Both the position numbers and the translations under genes were made by a program. The notes under the pieces are model-generated. The model was not told the DNA's origin and made no database searches. It saw only the letters and a program-made list of their open reading frames with translations. A DNA stretch of 47,672 nt, taken from Bacteroidota bacterium. GTDB lineage: Bacteria; Bacteroidota; Bacteroidia; Bacteroidales; FEN-979. Location of the stretch: NCBI GenBank assembly GCA_026391795.1, contig JAPLDI010000029.1, forward strand, positions 118,985 to 166,656. The letters are read 5' to 3'. This document shows positions 1-8,994 of this stretch, in pieces. Every line of letters begins with the position of its first letter. Position 1 is the stretch's first letter.

Positions 1-36
1 GATCAACCCGTATCAGTTTTTGCTTTCCGAACGTAT

Positions 37-792
37 TCACTGAACCCGGTATTTACCATTTGCAGGATCAACCCTGACTTTCAGCTCTGAAAGGTTCCTG
101 GTAAATTTATCGTACCCCGTCTTCAGATCATTCCAGAATTCCAGCAGTGTCTTGTCTGCCTTGTACTGTTCCCTGAATTTTGATAGGTTGGAATCGGTAA
201 ACCGAAACGGAAAAATGTAAACCGGAATGTTGTTTTGACCGTTTTCCTTCGCCTGAATAGCGTAAATATAAAGTTCCTGGATCTTGTCATTCGTTATTGG
301 CATACATCCGATCGTCACACATTCTCCGTGGATATAGATGTCTCCTCCCGGATTTCCTGATTTGCAGAGAATCCTGTCGGATGCGTTCGGGTAGCTGATA
401 CCCAGCGACAGATAATAGTCGCTGCAGGGATTGAATTTGTCAAGGAAGTAAAACCCTTCCGGGATCTGCAGGTCCCCCTGGCTTCGCTTTGGCCCCGGTT
501 CTCCGGATGTCCGGCAGATCGCATAAGTTGTCAGCTTCCGGTAGCGTGTTTCCTGTTTCTGTTTTACATAAAGTTCAAGCTGCTTTTCATTCTTGTAGGC
601 TACCAGAAGAATCTGAATATTGTCGAGCGAGAGATTCATCTCCTTAAGCCGGGACGACAGAAGGTCATGCTTTTCCTTGTAGGCTTTGGCTACTCTCGGA
701 TTCTTTTTCTGACCGGATAAAAAGTCTGAACCTGCTACAAAAGAAGTTGCTGTCAGCATCATGGCAAGTATAACTATCGTGACGTTCTTCAA
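37..792 (-). CDS. YafK-like L,D-transpeptidase (YkuD fold), secreted
   Basis: The 251-residue protein starts with a short basic N-terminus and hydrophobic stretch (about residues 1-20), read as a signal peptide or membrane anchor. The catalytic signature is the segment around His155 and Cys163 (IHGECVTIGC), which matches the His...Gly-Cys motif of YkuD-type L,D-transpeptidases. The Ser/Arg neighbours of classical YkuD are replaced, as in the YafK (DpaA) branch. YafK-like enzymes act in the periplasm on peptidoglycan-linked tetrapeptides; E. coli DpaA detaches Braun lipoprotein. The actual substrate here cannot be read from sequence. No partner gene is adjacent: the next gene encodes a BASS transporter on the same strand 55 bp away. 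Confidence is good for the family and moderate for the reaction. Confidence 0.85.
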   Translation of the reverse strand: MKNVTIVILAMMLTATSFVAGSDFLSGQKKNPRVAKAYKEKHDLLSSRLKEMNLSLDNIQILLVAYKNEKQLELYVKQKQETRYRKLTTYAICRTSGEPGPKRSQGDLQIPEGFYFLDKFNPCSDYYLSLGISYPNASDRILCKSGNPGGDIYIHGECVTIGCMPITNDKIQELYIYAIQAKENGQNNIPVYIFPFRFTDSNLSKFREQYKADKTLLEFWNDLKTGYDKFTRNLSELKVRVDPANGKYRVQ

Positions 793-847
793 GAGCTCAA
801 TTCTATTGCAAATTCTGGTTGTTTCCCTCCGGGTTCACGCAGAGGTC

Positions 848-1756
848 TTAATCATTAAATTCTTCTGTCATCCGCGATTTGTTTATCTTTTTCACGGCAA
901 GGCTGAACAGCAATGCGGTCCAGAATGAAAACATGGAGTAAACCAGGGATGGTTTTACCATATCCTGGTTTTGAAGTAACGCTCCGGCAATGAGAAATGC
1001 CAGGGTTGTATTGTGCACGGCTGCTTCTATCGAAATGGTATAGGAATTCCGGCTCCCCAGTTTTGTGATCGCACCTGTAAGGTATCCTGCCAGCGCACAG
1101 GCAATGTTCAGTCCCAATGCCCAGGGAAGAATTTCCCGAAATTCATCCCAGGTGATACCTGTTCCGCCGCTCTTCTGACTTGCAAAAATTTTGACAATAA
1201 AGACAACCGCAAGGGCAATGATCAGGATATACTTTAGCGGTTTCTGGAGCTTTACAGCCGTTGCCGGGTTGAAGTACTTATAGATTACGCCAAGTGCCGC
1301 CGGCACGATGGTCACTACAAAAATCTGGACGACCGTTTCAAAGAAAGGCAGATGGATGATTGTCCCTTTTCCATAGTAATACTGAAGCGCCAGGTTCGTG
1401 ATAAAGGGTATTGAAACCAGGGTCAGAATGCTGTTGATGGCGGTTAATGTGATTGCCAGGGCAACATTTCCTTTAAAGAGGTAGGTGATAAAACCCGCAG
1501 TTGTACCGCCCGGACAGGAGGCTAACAGAATTAATCCGATTTTATAGGGGATGGGCAGGTTTGAGATATTGGCAATCAAAAAGGCAATCAAAGGCAGTGC
1601 AATCATCTGTGCCGACAACCCGATGATAATGGATTTAGGGTGAATGGCGATATCCCTGAAATTCTGTGGTGTCAGCGACAGGCCGATCCCGAACATGATA
1701 AATGCTAAAACACAGCTGATAATGATATCGATGAAAGAATAGAAACCTAATCCCAT
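848..1756 (-). CDS. Bile acid:sodium symporter family (BASS) transporter
   Basis: The 302-residue, almost entirely hydrophobic protein should have about nine or ten membrane helices. Family signatures are the N-terminal stretch MFGIGLSLTPQNF, the CPGGTTAGFITYL segment near residue 80, and the C-terminal segment IEAAVHNTTLAFLIAGALL. These correspond to the conserved cores of SLC10/BASS carriers. The family moves organic anions (bile acids, pantoate, pyruvate, other 2-oxoacids) with Na+ across the inner membrane; the substrate is unknown here. A choloylglycine-hydrolase-family protein lies 16 kb away (17528-18619), but nothing links the two. The gene stands alone on the minus strand, 55 and 65 bp from its neighbours. 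Confidence 0.88.
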   Translation of the reverse strand: MGLGFYSFIDIIISCVLAFIMFGIGLSLTPQNFRDIAIHPKSIIIGLSAQMIALPLIAFLIANISNLPIPYKIGLILLASCPGGTTAGFITYLFKGNVALAITLTAINSILTLVSIPFITNLALQYYYGKGTIIHLPFFETVVQIFVVTIVPAALGVIYKYFNPATAVKLQKPLKYILIIALAVVFIVKIFASQKSGGTGITWDEFREILPWALGLNIACALAGYLTGAITKLGSRNSYTISIEAAVHNTTLAFLIAGALLQNQDMVKPSLVYSMFSFWTALLFSLAVKKINKSRMTEEFND

Positions 1757-1821
1757 GGTATAAAATTACAGTAAATTTCAATGTGGATTGTAGCAGCCTG
1801 TCTGGTGATAGCCTGTCAGAC

Positions 1822-3534
1822 TCACCGGATCCTCTCATAAATAGTGTATTCACCTATGTTTTCGGAGATCCTGTAACCGGCAGTATCGGAGGGTGGCTGC
1901 ATCCCGGAAGGTAAAATGCAATAGTCCTGTCTGGCAAAGGCAGACTTGTTCAGCATGATCCGGAACCCCGGGTCCGGGTATTTTCTCTTCAGGATATAAT
2001 CCCAATAGAAACATTCATCATCCAGCCATATCGTGCAGCGGGGTCTGAATGGAGTCTTGCATGCACTCAGTTTATTTATGCAGGAGTTTACATCGAATTC
2101 ATAGAGTTTGGATGGCATCCGGTTAAAGTTGATGACTGCCGAATAAACAATTACCCCCGAAAGCAGAAGAACGGATGCGATGCGGGTCAGCCGTGCCGTT
2201 ACGAATGTGCCCAATGCAATCAGGATGAACATCTCTGCCAGGTATCCCTGTGCAATCAGGTTGCGGTTAAAGGGAGTCCTTAGCATCAGGGTGGCCATGG
2301 AAATGAAAGCAATGAGCATCGAAACCCAGATGATCCCGAGGGCCCGGTACTTCTTGTCTCTCCGCGGATAAAAGAAAACCAGTGCCATGCAGAGGAGACA
2401 AAGGACTTCAATACCCGCGGTAAATGTGCCGGAACAGAACCAATCATTAAATAAACCCTTTACATAATGCAGATCGTACAGGTCTGTTATAAAATCCAAT
2501 CCATTGGCGTTCCTGGGCCTGACATATTCGTTGTGGCTCAGGGAAGTTAATCCGGAGAAGGTAAGCAAAGGAAGAAATACCAGCAAGGTCATAAGGGCAC
2601 TGCCAAGCGCAGCCTTTATATATCCCCGGTCAATGCGCTTCTCCCAGATCATGAAAAGGAAGGATGCAAGCATCAATCCGACCCACCAGTAGAGGTAGGA
2701 GGGAACCGTAAGCATCCCGGCAACATTGCAACCTGCATGAAGCGGTAAAAGGTACTCTTTGTTCTCAAACCAGTACCCCCAGAAGGTGAAGAGGCTCAAA
2801 AGACTCAGCAGGAATACCAGTTCATAACCTCTTGCCTGTCCGGAAAAACCCCAGGCATGGAGCTGCAGTGCAAGCAAAAGGAGAGACAGGACCCTGAGCC
2901 AGCTGCTCCGGATCCATTTTTGTAAAAAATACCAGGATGAACATAAGGCAATCACATAGCAGATAAGCGATAGAAATCGTCCGGACTCAACGAGGTTGAA
3001 ATGTATTGTGCTGCCAATGCCATTTATGAGGTTGAAAATAATATGGTTGTTGGGCAACACATAGTAGGATGCACATTGGAACGAAGGTAGGGAGGCAAAG
3101 TTCAGCGCTGAAAAAACCTCATCGGTACCATAGTTGGTATGTATATTCGCTATCAGGGAAAGGATGATACCTGCCACGGCTATCCCTGCATAGACCAGGG
3201 ACTGGTTTTTTGTAAACTTCAGTTTGGGAATGTGGGGCAACCTTGATTTCCATGCCAGGAAAGCCCATCCCGCTGATGCTATCACTGCTGCCAGGCACCA
3301 CCAGTTCCCGGCTGATTTAACTTCGGCGGTAAAAAAAACACTGCTCCAATTCGTTGCCTTGTAAAAGTCGGGGTTGAGTTGCCTGTAAAAAGCTGTTAAT
3401 TGCTGATGATCTGAACTCCAGTACCAGACTGCATATACCACTGCAACCAAAGGAACGGAAACGATCAGGAACCGTCGAAAATTAAGTACCGGATTGTTCA
3501 CTGCTTCTATTCCTGATGATGAGCCCTTTTCCAA
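1822..3534 (-). CDS. Polytopic membrane protein, GT-C / GT39-like glycosyltransferase
   Basis: The 570-residue protein has roughly 11-13 hydrophobic segments and a ~90-residue soluble C-terminal tail containing several Cys residues. After the second or third helix it has TDEVFSALNFASL followed by PNNHIIFNLIN. An acidic pair in the first large loop followed by an NNH-L/I-N stretch is typical of GT-C enzymes of the PMT/ArnT type, which use polyprenyl-phosphate sugars on the periplasmic face. The assignment rests on this layout, not on a full domain match, so the acceptor and sugar are unknown. A hairpin just downstream of the next gene upstream (3552-3572) may separate its transcription from that neighbour. 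Confidence 0.6.
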   Translation of the reverse strand: MEKGSSSGIEAVNNPVLNFRRFLIVSVPLVAVVYAVWYWSSDHQQLTAFYRQLNPDFYKATNWSSVFFTAEVKSAGNWWCLAAVIASAGWAFLAWKSRLPHIPKLKFTKNQSLVYAGIAVAGIILSLIANIHTNYGTDEVFSALNFASLPSFQCASYYVLPNNHIIFNLINGIGSTIHFNLVESGRFLSLICYVIALCSSWYFLQKWIRSSWLRVLSLLLLALQLHAWGFSGQARGYELVFLLSLLSLFTFWGYWFENKEYLLPLHAGCNVAGMLTVPSYLYWWVGLMLASFLFMIWEKRIDRGYIKAALGSALMTLLVFLPLLTFSGLTSLSHNEYVRPRNANGLDFITDLYDLHYVKGLFNDWFCSGTFTAGIEVLCLLCMALVFFYPRRDKKYRALGIIWVSMLIAFISMATLMLRTPFNRNLIAQGYLAEMFILIALGTFVTARLTRIASVLLLSGVIVYSAVINFNRMPSKLYEFDVNSCINKLSACKTPFRPRCTIWLDDECFYWDYILKRKYPDPGFRIMLNKSAFARQDYCILPSGMQPPSDTAGYRISENIGEYTIYERIR

Positions 3535-3551
3535 AACTGAGAGATAGGGTT

Positions 3552-3572
3552 GACCGGAGATTTTCTCCGGTC
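3552..3572 (-). terminator. Hairpin after the 3577-3876 gene, likely terminator
   Basis: A perfect 9-bp stem (GACCGGAGA / TCTCCGGTC) with a 3-nt loop starts 4 bases after the stop codon of the minus-strand gene ending at 3577. No strong U-tract follows, so it could be an intrinsic terminator of the T-poor kind or just an mRNA 3' end stabiliser. Confidence 0.5.
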
Positions 3573-3576
3573 TGAT

Positions 3577-3876
3577 CTATTTTATAACGTGAAAACCGAT
3601 CAGGGCAATAATGATCATGATTCCTGAAAGGGAGATGATAAACAGGTAATCGGCAAATATTTCAAAATATTTTTCTCTCGTCTGGTCCTTTGATCGGATC
3701 GATAGAAATGAAAACAGGCAGGCTACAATAAGAAAGAATGCTACACCGGAAGTGAATTCGTCAACTACACTCTTGTCTGCATAATTGAAAATATGCATGG
3801 AAGTGATCACAAAAAGGCAGAATCCCAAAAGGGTTGCTGCCGCGCTCATGATGTGCTGGGATGTCTGGTTTGCCAT
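3577..3876 (-). CDS. Small three-helix membrane protein, unknown function
   Basis: The 99-residue protein has three hydrophobic segments: about residues 10-30 (AATLLGFCLFVITSMHIF), 42-60 and 76-97. A charged loop (RSKDQTREKYFE) lies between the last two. I do not recognise the family. It is followed directly by a strong hairpin and lies between a GT-C-like membrane protein and a small lipoprotein gene, without overlap with either. The start chosen is the ATG at 3876, because hydrophobic segment 1 follows it at once. Confidence 0.65.
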   Translation of the reverse strand: MANQTSQHIMSAAATLLGFCLFVITSMHIFNYADKSVVDEFTSGVAFFLIVACLFSFLSIRSKDQTREKYFEIFADYLFIISLSGIMIIIALIGFHVIK

Positions 3877-3955
3877 TTCGCCTGGTAAATTTAGATTCGA
3901 TTGTTTTGTCCGGTTGAATGTACTTTCTTTAACGGGAATGATTTTTCCCGAAAAG

Positions 3956-4402
3956 TTAATTCACTGCAATATTAATGATTTTATCCCCGCTGGTATCTGC
4001 GATACTGATCCCGTATCCCCCGTACCGGGTAGTCCCGGCGACTGAATCCCATGCAGTCCTGTAAATAAAATAATCTCCGCATCTCAATCCCGGGCAATGA
4101 ATATGATCATCTCCCGGAGCACTTACGAAAAAGGTGCTGTAAGCTGCAGAATTTATTCCCGGAGAAATGGTTGTCCCGAACCGGATGAAGGCTGTATCCG
4201 GGTGAGTGTAATAATTCGGGATGGAGATGCCGTTGTGATAAGCAAAAACAACAAGGGTCAAATTGCCGCCTGTGCCTGCAATGCAGGAGGGAAGGGAGTC
4301 TTCTGTTTTATGTTTACATCCGCATAGAAAAAGAAATAGTGCAATCAGGACAGCATATGAGCCTGCTAACTTCCTGTTTTTAGCTTGCATGAAACAAATC
4401 AT
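3956..4402 (-). CDS. Small lipoprotein, unknown function
   Basis: The 148-residue product has a lipoprotein signal peptide: basic start, hydrophobic stretch, then LFLCGCK, which fits a lipobox with Cys near residue 29. The remainder is a short, β-rich, Gly/Thr-rich domain with no motif I recognise. The ATG at 4402 overlaps the TGA of the upstream gene (ATGA, 4399-4402), suggesting translational coupling and a two-gene lipoprotein unit. A second in-frame ATG at 4390 is possible and leaves the signal peptide intact. Function unknown. Confidence 0.6.
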   Translation of the reverse strand: MICFMQAKNRKLAGSYAVLIALFLFLCGCKHKTEDSLPSCIAGTGGNLTLVVFAYHNGISIPNYYTHPDTAFIRFGTTISPGINSAAYSTFFVSAPGDDHIHCPGLRCGDYFIYRTAWDSVAGTTRYGGYGISIADTSGDKIINIAVN

Positions 4403-4920
4403 TTCTGGATCACTAGAAAGTCAATACTGTCAATCCACGCTCCCCGCATGGTCCCTATCAGGAATTCAATTTTCACAGAAGCAGAGGATGTGGCTTCAAA
4501 GGAAAATGATCTTTGTGTCCAGGCAGGATGGTTGCCAAAAGAGTCGGAAATTACATTAGTGCTTCCCTGTACAACCCACACAATGAAATCGCCTGCACAA
4601 AGCATCGGATCCCCGGAAAGGGATTCATTTACTTTTCCCTTTATCCGCAGTTCGTACGTTTTACCTTTCTGCACAGGGATCGGGTTTATAGTTTCAAAGT
4701 GGTAGCAATCCGAAATATTGGTGAATTTGACAGCGGAGGAATCGATGATTGCCTCTCCTCCGGAGGATTGTGACCATACACTGAGATCAGTCAGGGAAGT
4801 GAAGTCAGAATGAAAAAGAACATTCGTAGGGGTGCCCGAAGTATCGCTGGTGTCCTTCTTACAGGATGATAAAACCGTAAGTATGCCCGCCAGGATGAAA
4901 AGAATCTTTACTGCCTTCAT
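4399..4920 (-). CDS. Lipoprotein with jelly-roll/carbohydrate-binding-like domain
   Basis: The 173-residue protein opens with a signal peptide ending in LTVLSSCKK, a lipobox with Cys at about residue 20, so it should be anchored in a membrane. The rest reads like a CBM-type β-sandwich: a stretch beginning FHSDFTSLTDLSVWSQSSGG, alternating hydrophobic strands (TYELRIKGKV, ASVKIEFLIG), and an ending IDSIDFLVIQK that resembles the calcium-binding last strand of such domains. This is a fold-level guess. It is coupled by a 4-bp overlap to the smaller lipoprotein gene downstream. Confidence 0.6.
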   Translation of the reverse strand: MKAVKILFILAGILTVLSSCKKDTSDTSGTPTNVLFHSDFTSLTDLSVWSQSSGGEAIIDSSAVKFTNISDCYHFETINPIPVQKGKTYELRIKGKVNESLSGDPMLCAGDFIVWVVQGSTNVISDSFGNHPAWTQRSFSFEATSSASVKIEFLIGTMRGAWIDSIDFLVIQK

Positions 4921-5012
4921 AAACGAATTATTACTTGATTATTACTTCACCACATCTTTTGTCGCAGCGGTGTTCTTGGATTTCCAAAAGTATGAATAAA
5001 ATTTCCCGAAAC

Positions 5013-5804
5013 TTATACGGGTAACTCCTCATTTTTAAATTTATTTTTCATTTTTTCATTCTTGCTTATTCTATAGGAAATGTAGATTGCAATGAATAGG
5101 GTGATTCCCCTGAAAATATTATCCTGCAGACTCATCGTAATAGAACCATGCCAGTTACTGATTGTCGTTGCAGTATCCATGAATGAATGCAAAAAAAGAG
5201 GAAACCAGAGATTCCAGTTCGTATATTTATAGAACAGGTAAAAACCTGCTCCTGCTCCAAAGGCTGTACAAAAGACGATGATTGATTCGGAAATATTGTG
5301 AGCCTGGTATAGATGCCCCATAGCAAATAACAAACTTGATAACACGATGGGTATGATTGCAGGCCATTTTGCATAGCGAACTAAAATCCCTATCATGAAC
5401 CCCCTGAAAAGGATCTCCTCATAAAAACCGGGATTTATTCCGTTTATCCATATATCTGTCAGGCCTGTCTCCTTATTGAACCCATGCAGATACTGCATGC
5501 CAAGGATCAGAGGCAGAGCGGCTGATAATGCGAGAACGAAGGCCAGGGCAATACTTCTGTTCAAACCGAGCATTTCCAGCATCTTTTTGAACGAAAAGGA
5601 TGCCAGGTAAAATGTTACAAGGAAACAAAGCAGAAGGCTCGTTCCATGGCAGAGTAAAATCTTATAATATATCGGAAAGGCGTTAAAGGTATTTCTCCCG
5701 TAAATACCATATGCATAGAATCTCGGAATGAAAAAAGTTATGGCAAATGTTGCAATGACGAGCAGGGAAATAATTACTTGCTTCTTATCGGGTTGGAATT
5801 TCAT
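5013..5804 (-). CDS. CPBP family intramembrane metalloprotease
   Basis: The 263-residue polytopic membrane protein carries the three ABI/CPBP motifs. These are Glu129-Glu130...Arg134 (EEILFRG), the FAMGH motif with His164, and His206...Asp210 (HSFMD) in place of the more usual HxxxN/B. CPBP (CAAX protease and bacteriocin-processing) proteins are Rce1-like glutamate proteases in the cytoplasmic membrane, used for bacteriocin maturation or immunity and for poorly defined protein processing. No prenyl-protein or bacteriocin gene is adjacent, so the target is unknown. A second, unrelated-looking CPBP gene is at 10502-11251. Confidence 0.85.
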   Translation of the reverse strand: MKFQPDKKQVIISLLVIATFAITFFIPRFYAYGIYGRNTFNAFPIYYKILLCHGTSLLLCFLVTFYLASFSFKKMLEMLGLNRSIALAFVLALSAALPLILGMQYLHGFNKETGLTDIWINGINPGFYEEILFRGFMIGILVRYAKWPAIIPIVLSSLLFAMGHLYQAHNISESIIVFCTAFGAGAGFYLFYKYTNWNLWFPLFLHSFMDTATTISNWHGSITMSLQDNIFRGITLFIAIYISYRISKNEKMKNKFKNEELPV

Positions 5805-5820
5805 TAGTTTCTGGTTAGGA

Positions 5821-6418
5821 TTATTTTTTTTCCATCCGCTCCTTTACCCCGCCGATGACCTTGACAGGAGAATCGACGATCAGCATGTTTGTGATCCAGT
5901 CGGGTATACTTCCTGCAGGATCAAGATACCCTTCAAGTTCCACATGCGACATTTCTTTACTCACAGGTTTGATGGTCCATGTTTGCCTGTACTCCTTGAT
6001 GCGTATCATCTCCTGGCGTTCGGGAATGACTCCGGGGAGAGGAACTGCCGTTATCCTGTGCACACCGGTTTCCGTATCGATGGTAACGGTAACATCCACA
6101 CAAAGGTCACGATCGGTAAACCAGGTAGTACTGCGCCTTTTTGTATTTTTCATAAAGCAGCACTTTGATCTGTGTGAGATTCTTGTCCCACCAGTCCGTG
6201 TTATAAACATCTTCGATCATGGCGAAGACCTTATCTGCCGGTGCATGAATATCAGTAACCCCTTTGTAAGCTTTCAGCGACTTACCGGGCTCCGTAAATG
6301 TATATATTTTAATGCCATCCTTTTCCTTGACAAACTCCCAGGATTGCGCTGCCGCCCTGAATGAAAGCATCAGGATAAAAAAAAAGGTTAAAATGAAGAG
6401 AAACGGAGATTGTCTCAT
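5821..6418 (-). pseudogene. START/SRPBCC-domain secreted protein, frame-disrupted
   Basis: Two overlapping minus-strand reading frames together make one START-domain protein. The N-terminal part (start ATG 6418) has a signal peptide ending AAAQ and a mature start SWEFVKEKDGIKIYTF, and runs to AQYYLVY before hitting a stop at 6107. The C-terminal part continues in another frame from TDRDLCVDVTV to the end at 5821. In START proteins of this kind the join is normally a PWPV-[ST]-[DN]RD segment. Here the bases for PWPV are absent, so a deletion of about 20 bp, not a single-base slip, is the simplest cause. It could be a real pseudogene or an assembly error. An upstream ATG at 6508 would precede the signal peptide and is less likely. 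Confidence 0.72.
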
Positions 6419-6523
6419 ACCCTTTTTCAGCTTGATTGTCGCAATGGGGTTATTGCCCGGTGTCCGATACATGTAATTAGTTCCGGCCATTAAATTTACG
6501 AATTCCAATCACATAATCGTTTC

Positions 6524-7846
6524 CTAATCTTTACGAAGGGTAAAGATTGTTTTGTCTTCAGGTGTTACCTTGATCTTCATTCTTTTTCCATTCCGCTTAA
6601 CGACAAAGGAGACGGTTTTAAGGTCCTTCTGCATATAAGGTTTATAAACCAGATTTGCCAGGATGAATAAATACCGCAGGCCATTGTTCTTGCCATCCAG
6701 CAGATAGGACCATTGATTCGGACTGGCGTCAGCGTATCTGTCGGGTATTTTTGAGTTGTAGATATTTGCAATTTCATCCCCTTTCTGAATTCCGGCAATG
6801 GCAGCAGGCGACCCGGGAATAACTTCTGCAATCGTTCTCATCTCATTCAGATTATAAATTATCCCCGTATAGGTGTAATGAAGAAAGAGATAATATTCTG
6901 AATTTGGGAACCATACCACAGGGAACTGGTAAAGCAGTAAGGTAAACAGGTCATCACATTTATCCATCATGCTGGTCTTTGATTTCGAAGCCTGTGAGAC
7001 AGAGCCCGACCAGATAACGGGAGGAACCTTGCTCGTTCCGATCTTATGGGCGTCCAGGAATTTCAGCGAGATGGTATAGAGATAGGTAACATCGGTATAA
7101 CCTTTCGTCGTAGTGGATTCGGTTATCGGCACAGGTACGAAGCCCCAGTACCAGTCATAAGTGGTACTGATGTGAGTGCTTATGATTTGCTGGGGCGGGT
7201 TATAATATTCTTTCTGTCCCGAATAGGAGTTCATTACGATCAAAATTCCCGGATCAACCTGTGATCTTCTCAGCCCCATGGAATTTAATTTGTCACCCAG
7301 CACTTTAAAAATTTCTTTTTCAAGCAAGGGGTCGGCGGCAGAGGTGTAATCAAAATCATAGGTTTTATACTTATAAATATCTGCTTCTTCATCATCCAGG
7401 ACAGTCATGGATGATTGTACCATATTTGAATGGTCCGAATAATCATTCGTATAGATCCGGGAGGTCAATTCTCCTTCTGAAACATAGTTGTTTTCATTAA
7501 AAAGAGAAACTGAAATTCTCGGAACAGTTACATCGCCTGTTTTTGCATTTCCGTACCGGCTTATGTTCAGCTTGACATAGGTGCCCGGGGCTCCGGCAAT
7601 TCTGCCAACCGGATTCCTGATCTCTTTTACGTTAATGTCATCGATCCTGTTAATATGATCGCCGGCTCTCAATCCCCACATATCGGCAGGCGATCCCTCG
7701 TGAATGTTGATTATTTTTACATATTGATTGTCGGCACTGACTTTGCACAAACAGCCGATGGTGCCTGCTGAAGACCGGTCTGACTGTGAGAAGGAGGTTG
7801 CAGTACAAAACAGGGTTGCAAGGAGCAAAAGGAAGCTTTTCATCAT
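6524..7846 (-). CDS. Secreted PDZ - DUF4136-like - PDZ protein
   Basis: From the ATG at 7846 (or 7843) the protein has a clean signal peptide ending FCTATSFSQ; the upstream ATG at 7912 adds a basic 22-residue tail that would spoil it. An N-terminal PDZ-like domain follows (GCLCKVSADNQYVKI, then EGSPADMWGLRAGDHINRID). A middle domain resembles DUF4136 (YKYKTYDFDYTSAADPLLEKE, then a VDPGILIVMNSY strand). A C-terminal PDZ follows (AEVIPGSPAAIAGIQKGDEI). There are no protease residues, so it is probably a periplasmic or outer-membrane-facing adaptor. The next gene on the strand is the broken START gene, 105 bp away. Family assignment of the middle part is tentative. Confidence 0.75.
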   Translation of the reverse strand: MMKSFLLLLATLFCTATSFSQSDRSSAGTIGCLCKVSADNQYVKIINIHEGSPADMWGLRAGDHINRIDDINVKEIRNPVGRIAGAPGTYVKLNISRYGNAKTGDVTVPRISVSLFNENNYVSEGELTSRIYTNDYSDHSNMVQSSMTVLDDEEADIYKYKTYDFDYTSAADPLLEKEIFKVLGDKLNSMGLRRSQVDPGILIVMNSYSGQKEYYNPPQQIISTHISTTYDWYWGFVPVPITESTTTKGYTDVTYLYTISLKFLDAHKIGTSKVPPVIWSGSVSQASKSKTSMMDKCDDLFTLLLYQFPVVWFPNSEYYLFLHYTYTGIIYNLNEMRTIAEVIPGSPAAIAGIQKGDEIANIYNSKIPDRYADASPNQWSYLLDGKNNGLRYLFILANLVYKPYMQKDLKTVSFVVKRNGKRMKIKVTPEDKTIFTLRKD

Positions 7847-8014
7847 TTTGAAGGTTTTAGTGGTTTTTATCCGGTTGATATTTCCAGAGTGGCGTTTTCT
7901 TTTTCGTAGCATTTATTTCTCATTCCCTGATGATAATTTCAATCGATTTGTCTAATGCGGGTGATTTCATTTTCCACTATTGGTTTCATGGGTTGTTACT
8001 TCGTGCCGGCAGGC

Positions 8015-8374
8015 CTAATGTGGGATCCTCTTATTATAACCGGCATTTCCGAATGGCTGTAATTCTTCCAGGATCATCTCTTCAAGCGCTTTTATTTCTT
8101 TGTCATAATCAACAGGCTTATCCTCTGTTTGTTTTATCTCTTCAATGATTTCATACCTGAAACTTTCAGGACCAAACTCTTTCCACTCCTTCTGCAGGTC
8201 GCTGTTCGGGTGTATCCCGAAGTCGAGTTGCAGCTTCTGGGCGTGCCAAATGGCGATCAGGTCCTGGCTGCTTCCAACGAATATTTTATTGCTTTTTATA
8301 TTTACTATTTTGAAAACACCCATTTTATATTTCATCTGTTTATACTCCTCCTTAAGTTCTTTCCGTGTCTTCAT
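8015..8374 (-). CDS. Small GIY-YIG nuclease family protein
   Basis: The 119-residue protein has a degenerate GIY-YIG start: KMGVFKIVNIKSNKIFVGSS, where MGVFKI stands for GIY and IFVGSS for YIG. A middle part with a Trp-His pair and a conserved block SDLQKEWKEFGPESFRYEII follow. This variant, with lengthened spacing and an EWKEFGxxxF block, is a recurrent small family in Bacteroidota and Firmicutes whose members sit alone. Whether it still cuts DNA is unclear, because the first motif lacks the usual Tyr. It is the first of a run of small same-strand genes. Confidence 0.75.
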   Translation of the reverse strand: MKTRKELKEEYKQMKYKMGVFKIVNIKSNKIFVGSSQDLIAIWHAQKLQLDFGIHPNSDLQKEWKEFGPESFRYEIIEEIKQTEDKPVDYDKEIKALEEMILEELQPFGNAGYNKRIPH

Positions 8375-8423
8375 CTTGCTGCTATTTTTTCTGTATAGTG
8401 TGTTTCGTTGCCATGTTGTCGTT

Positions 8424-8909
8424 TCAATTCAATTTTAATTCCAGCACCTTGTCATGAGGTTCCGTGAGCCCGAATTTCCTGTAAATTGGTTCTCCGTCGC
8501 TTGTCGCATGGAGTTCAATCCGGTCTAATTTTCTTTTCCTGGCTTCGTCAATTAACTTCTGGAACAACAGGGATCCTAATCCATTATTCCTGAAATCCTG
8601 GATGGTAAACATGTTCAAAATGTAGCCTGTTTTTCCATTCGGTAGATCAAAATTCCCTGGTTGTTCCCTGATAACCATTCCACTGAAGGCGACCGGCTGA
8701 TCGTTATATTCAGCAAACCATGAAACGAATGAGTTATTCCTGAAGGATTTTCTTAAATAATTTCCAAGGGATCGTCTCAGCCTTGATTCTGTTTCTTCCG
8801 TCAGACCACAATTTACTTCACGAACAAACTCAATCCTGGAATCTATTATAGTTTGAACATCAGAAATACCGGCTTTTCGCAGTTTGATTTTGCTCTTGTC
8901 AATTTTCAT
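8424..8909 (-). CDS. GNAT family N-acetyltransferase
   Basis: The 161-residue single-domain protein has the acetyl-CoA-binding motif A as LNMFTIQDFRNNGLGSLLFQ around residues 108-127 (R-x-x-G-x-G type). An N-terminal strand-helix (IKLRKAGISDVQTIIDSRIEF) and a final LHATSDGEPIYRKFGL segment are typical of the fold. The substrate is unknown: GNATs of this size acetylate amino groups on antibiotics, polyamines or proteins. It lies in the run of single small genes on the minus strand with no operon overlap. Confidence 0.85.
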   Translation of the reverse strand: MKIDKSKIKLRKAGISDVQTIIDSRIEFVREVNCGLTEETESRLRRSLGNYLRKSFRNNSFVSWFAEYNDQPVAFSGMVIREQPGNFDLPNGKTGYILNMFTIQDFRNNGLGSLLFQKLIDEARKRKLDRIELHATSDGEPIYRKFGLTEPHDKVLELKLN

Positions 8910-8994
8910 AATAAACCGGATGTAGTAATAAAAATGATTATTTCTGGGGGCTTGTCGAGTGGGTTTTTCCCCTTTCCTTTGTCAATATGCTTTT

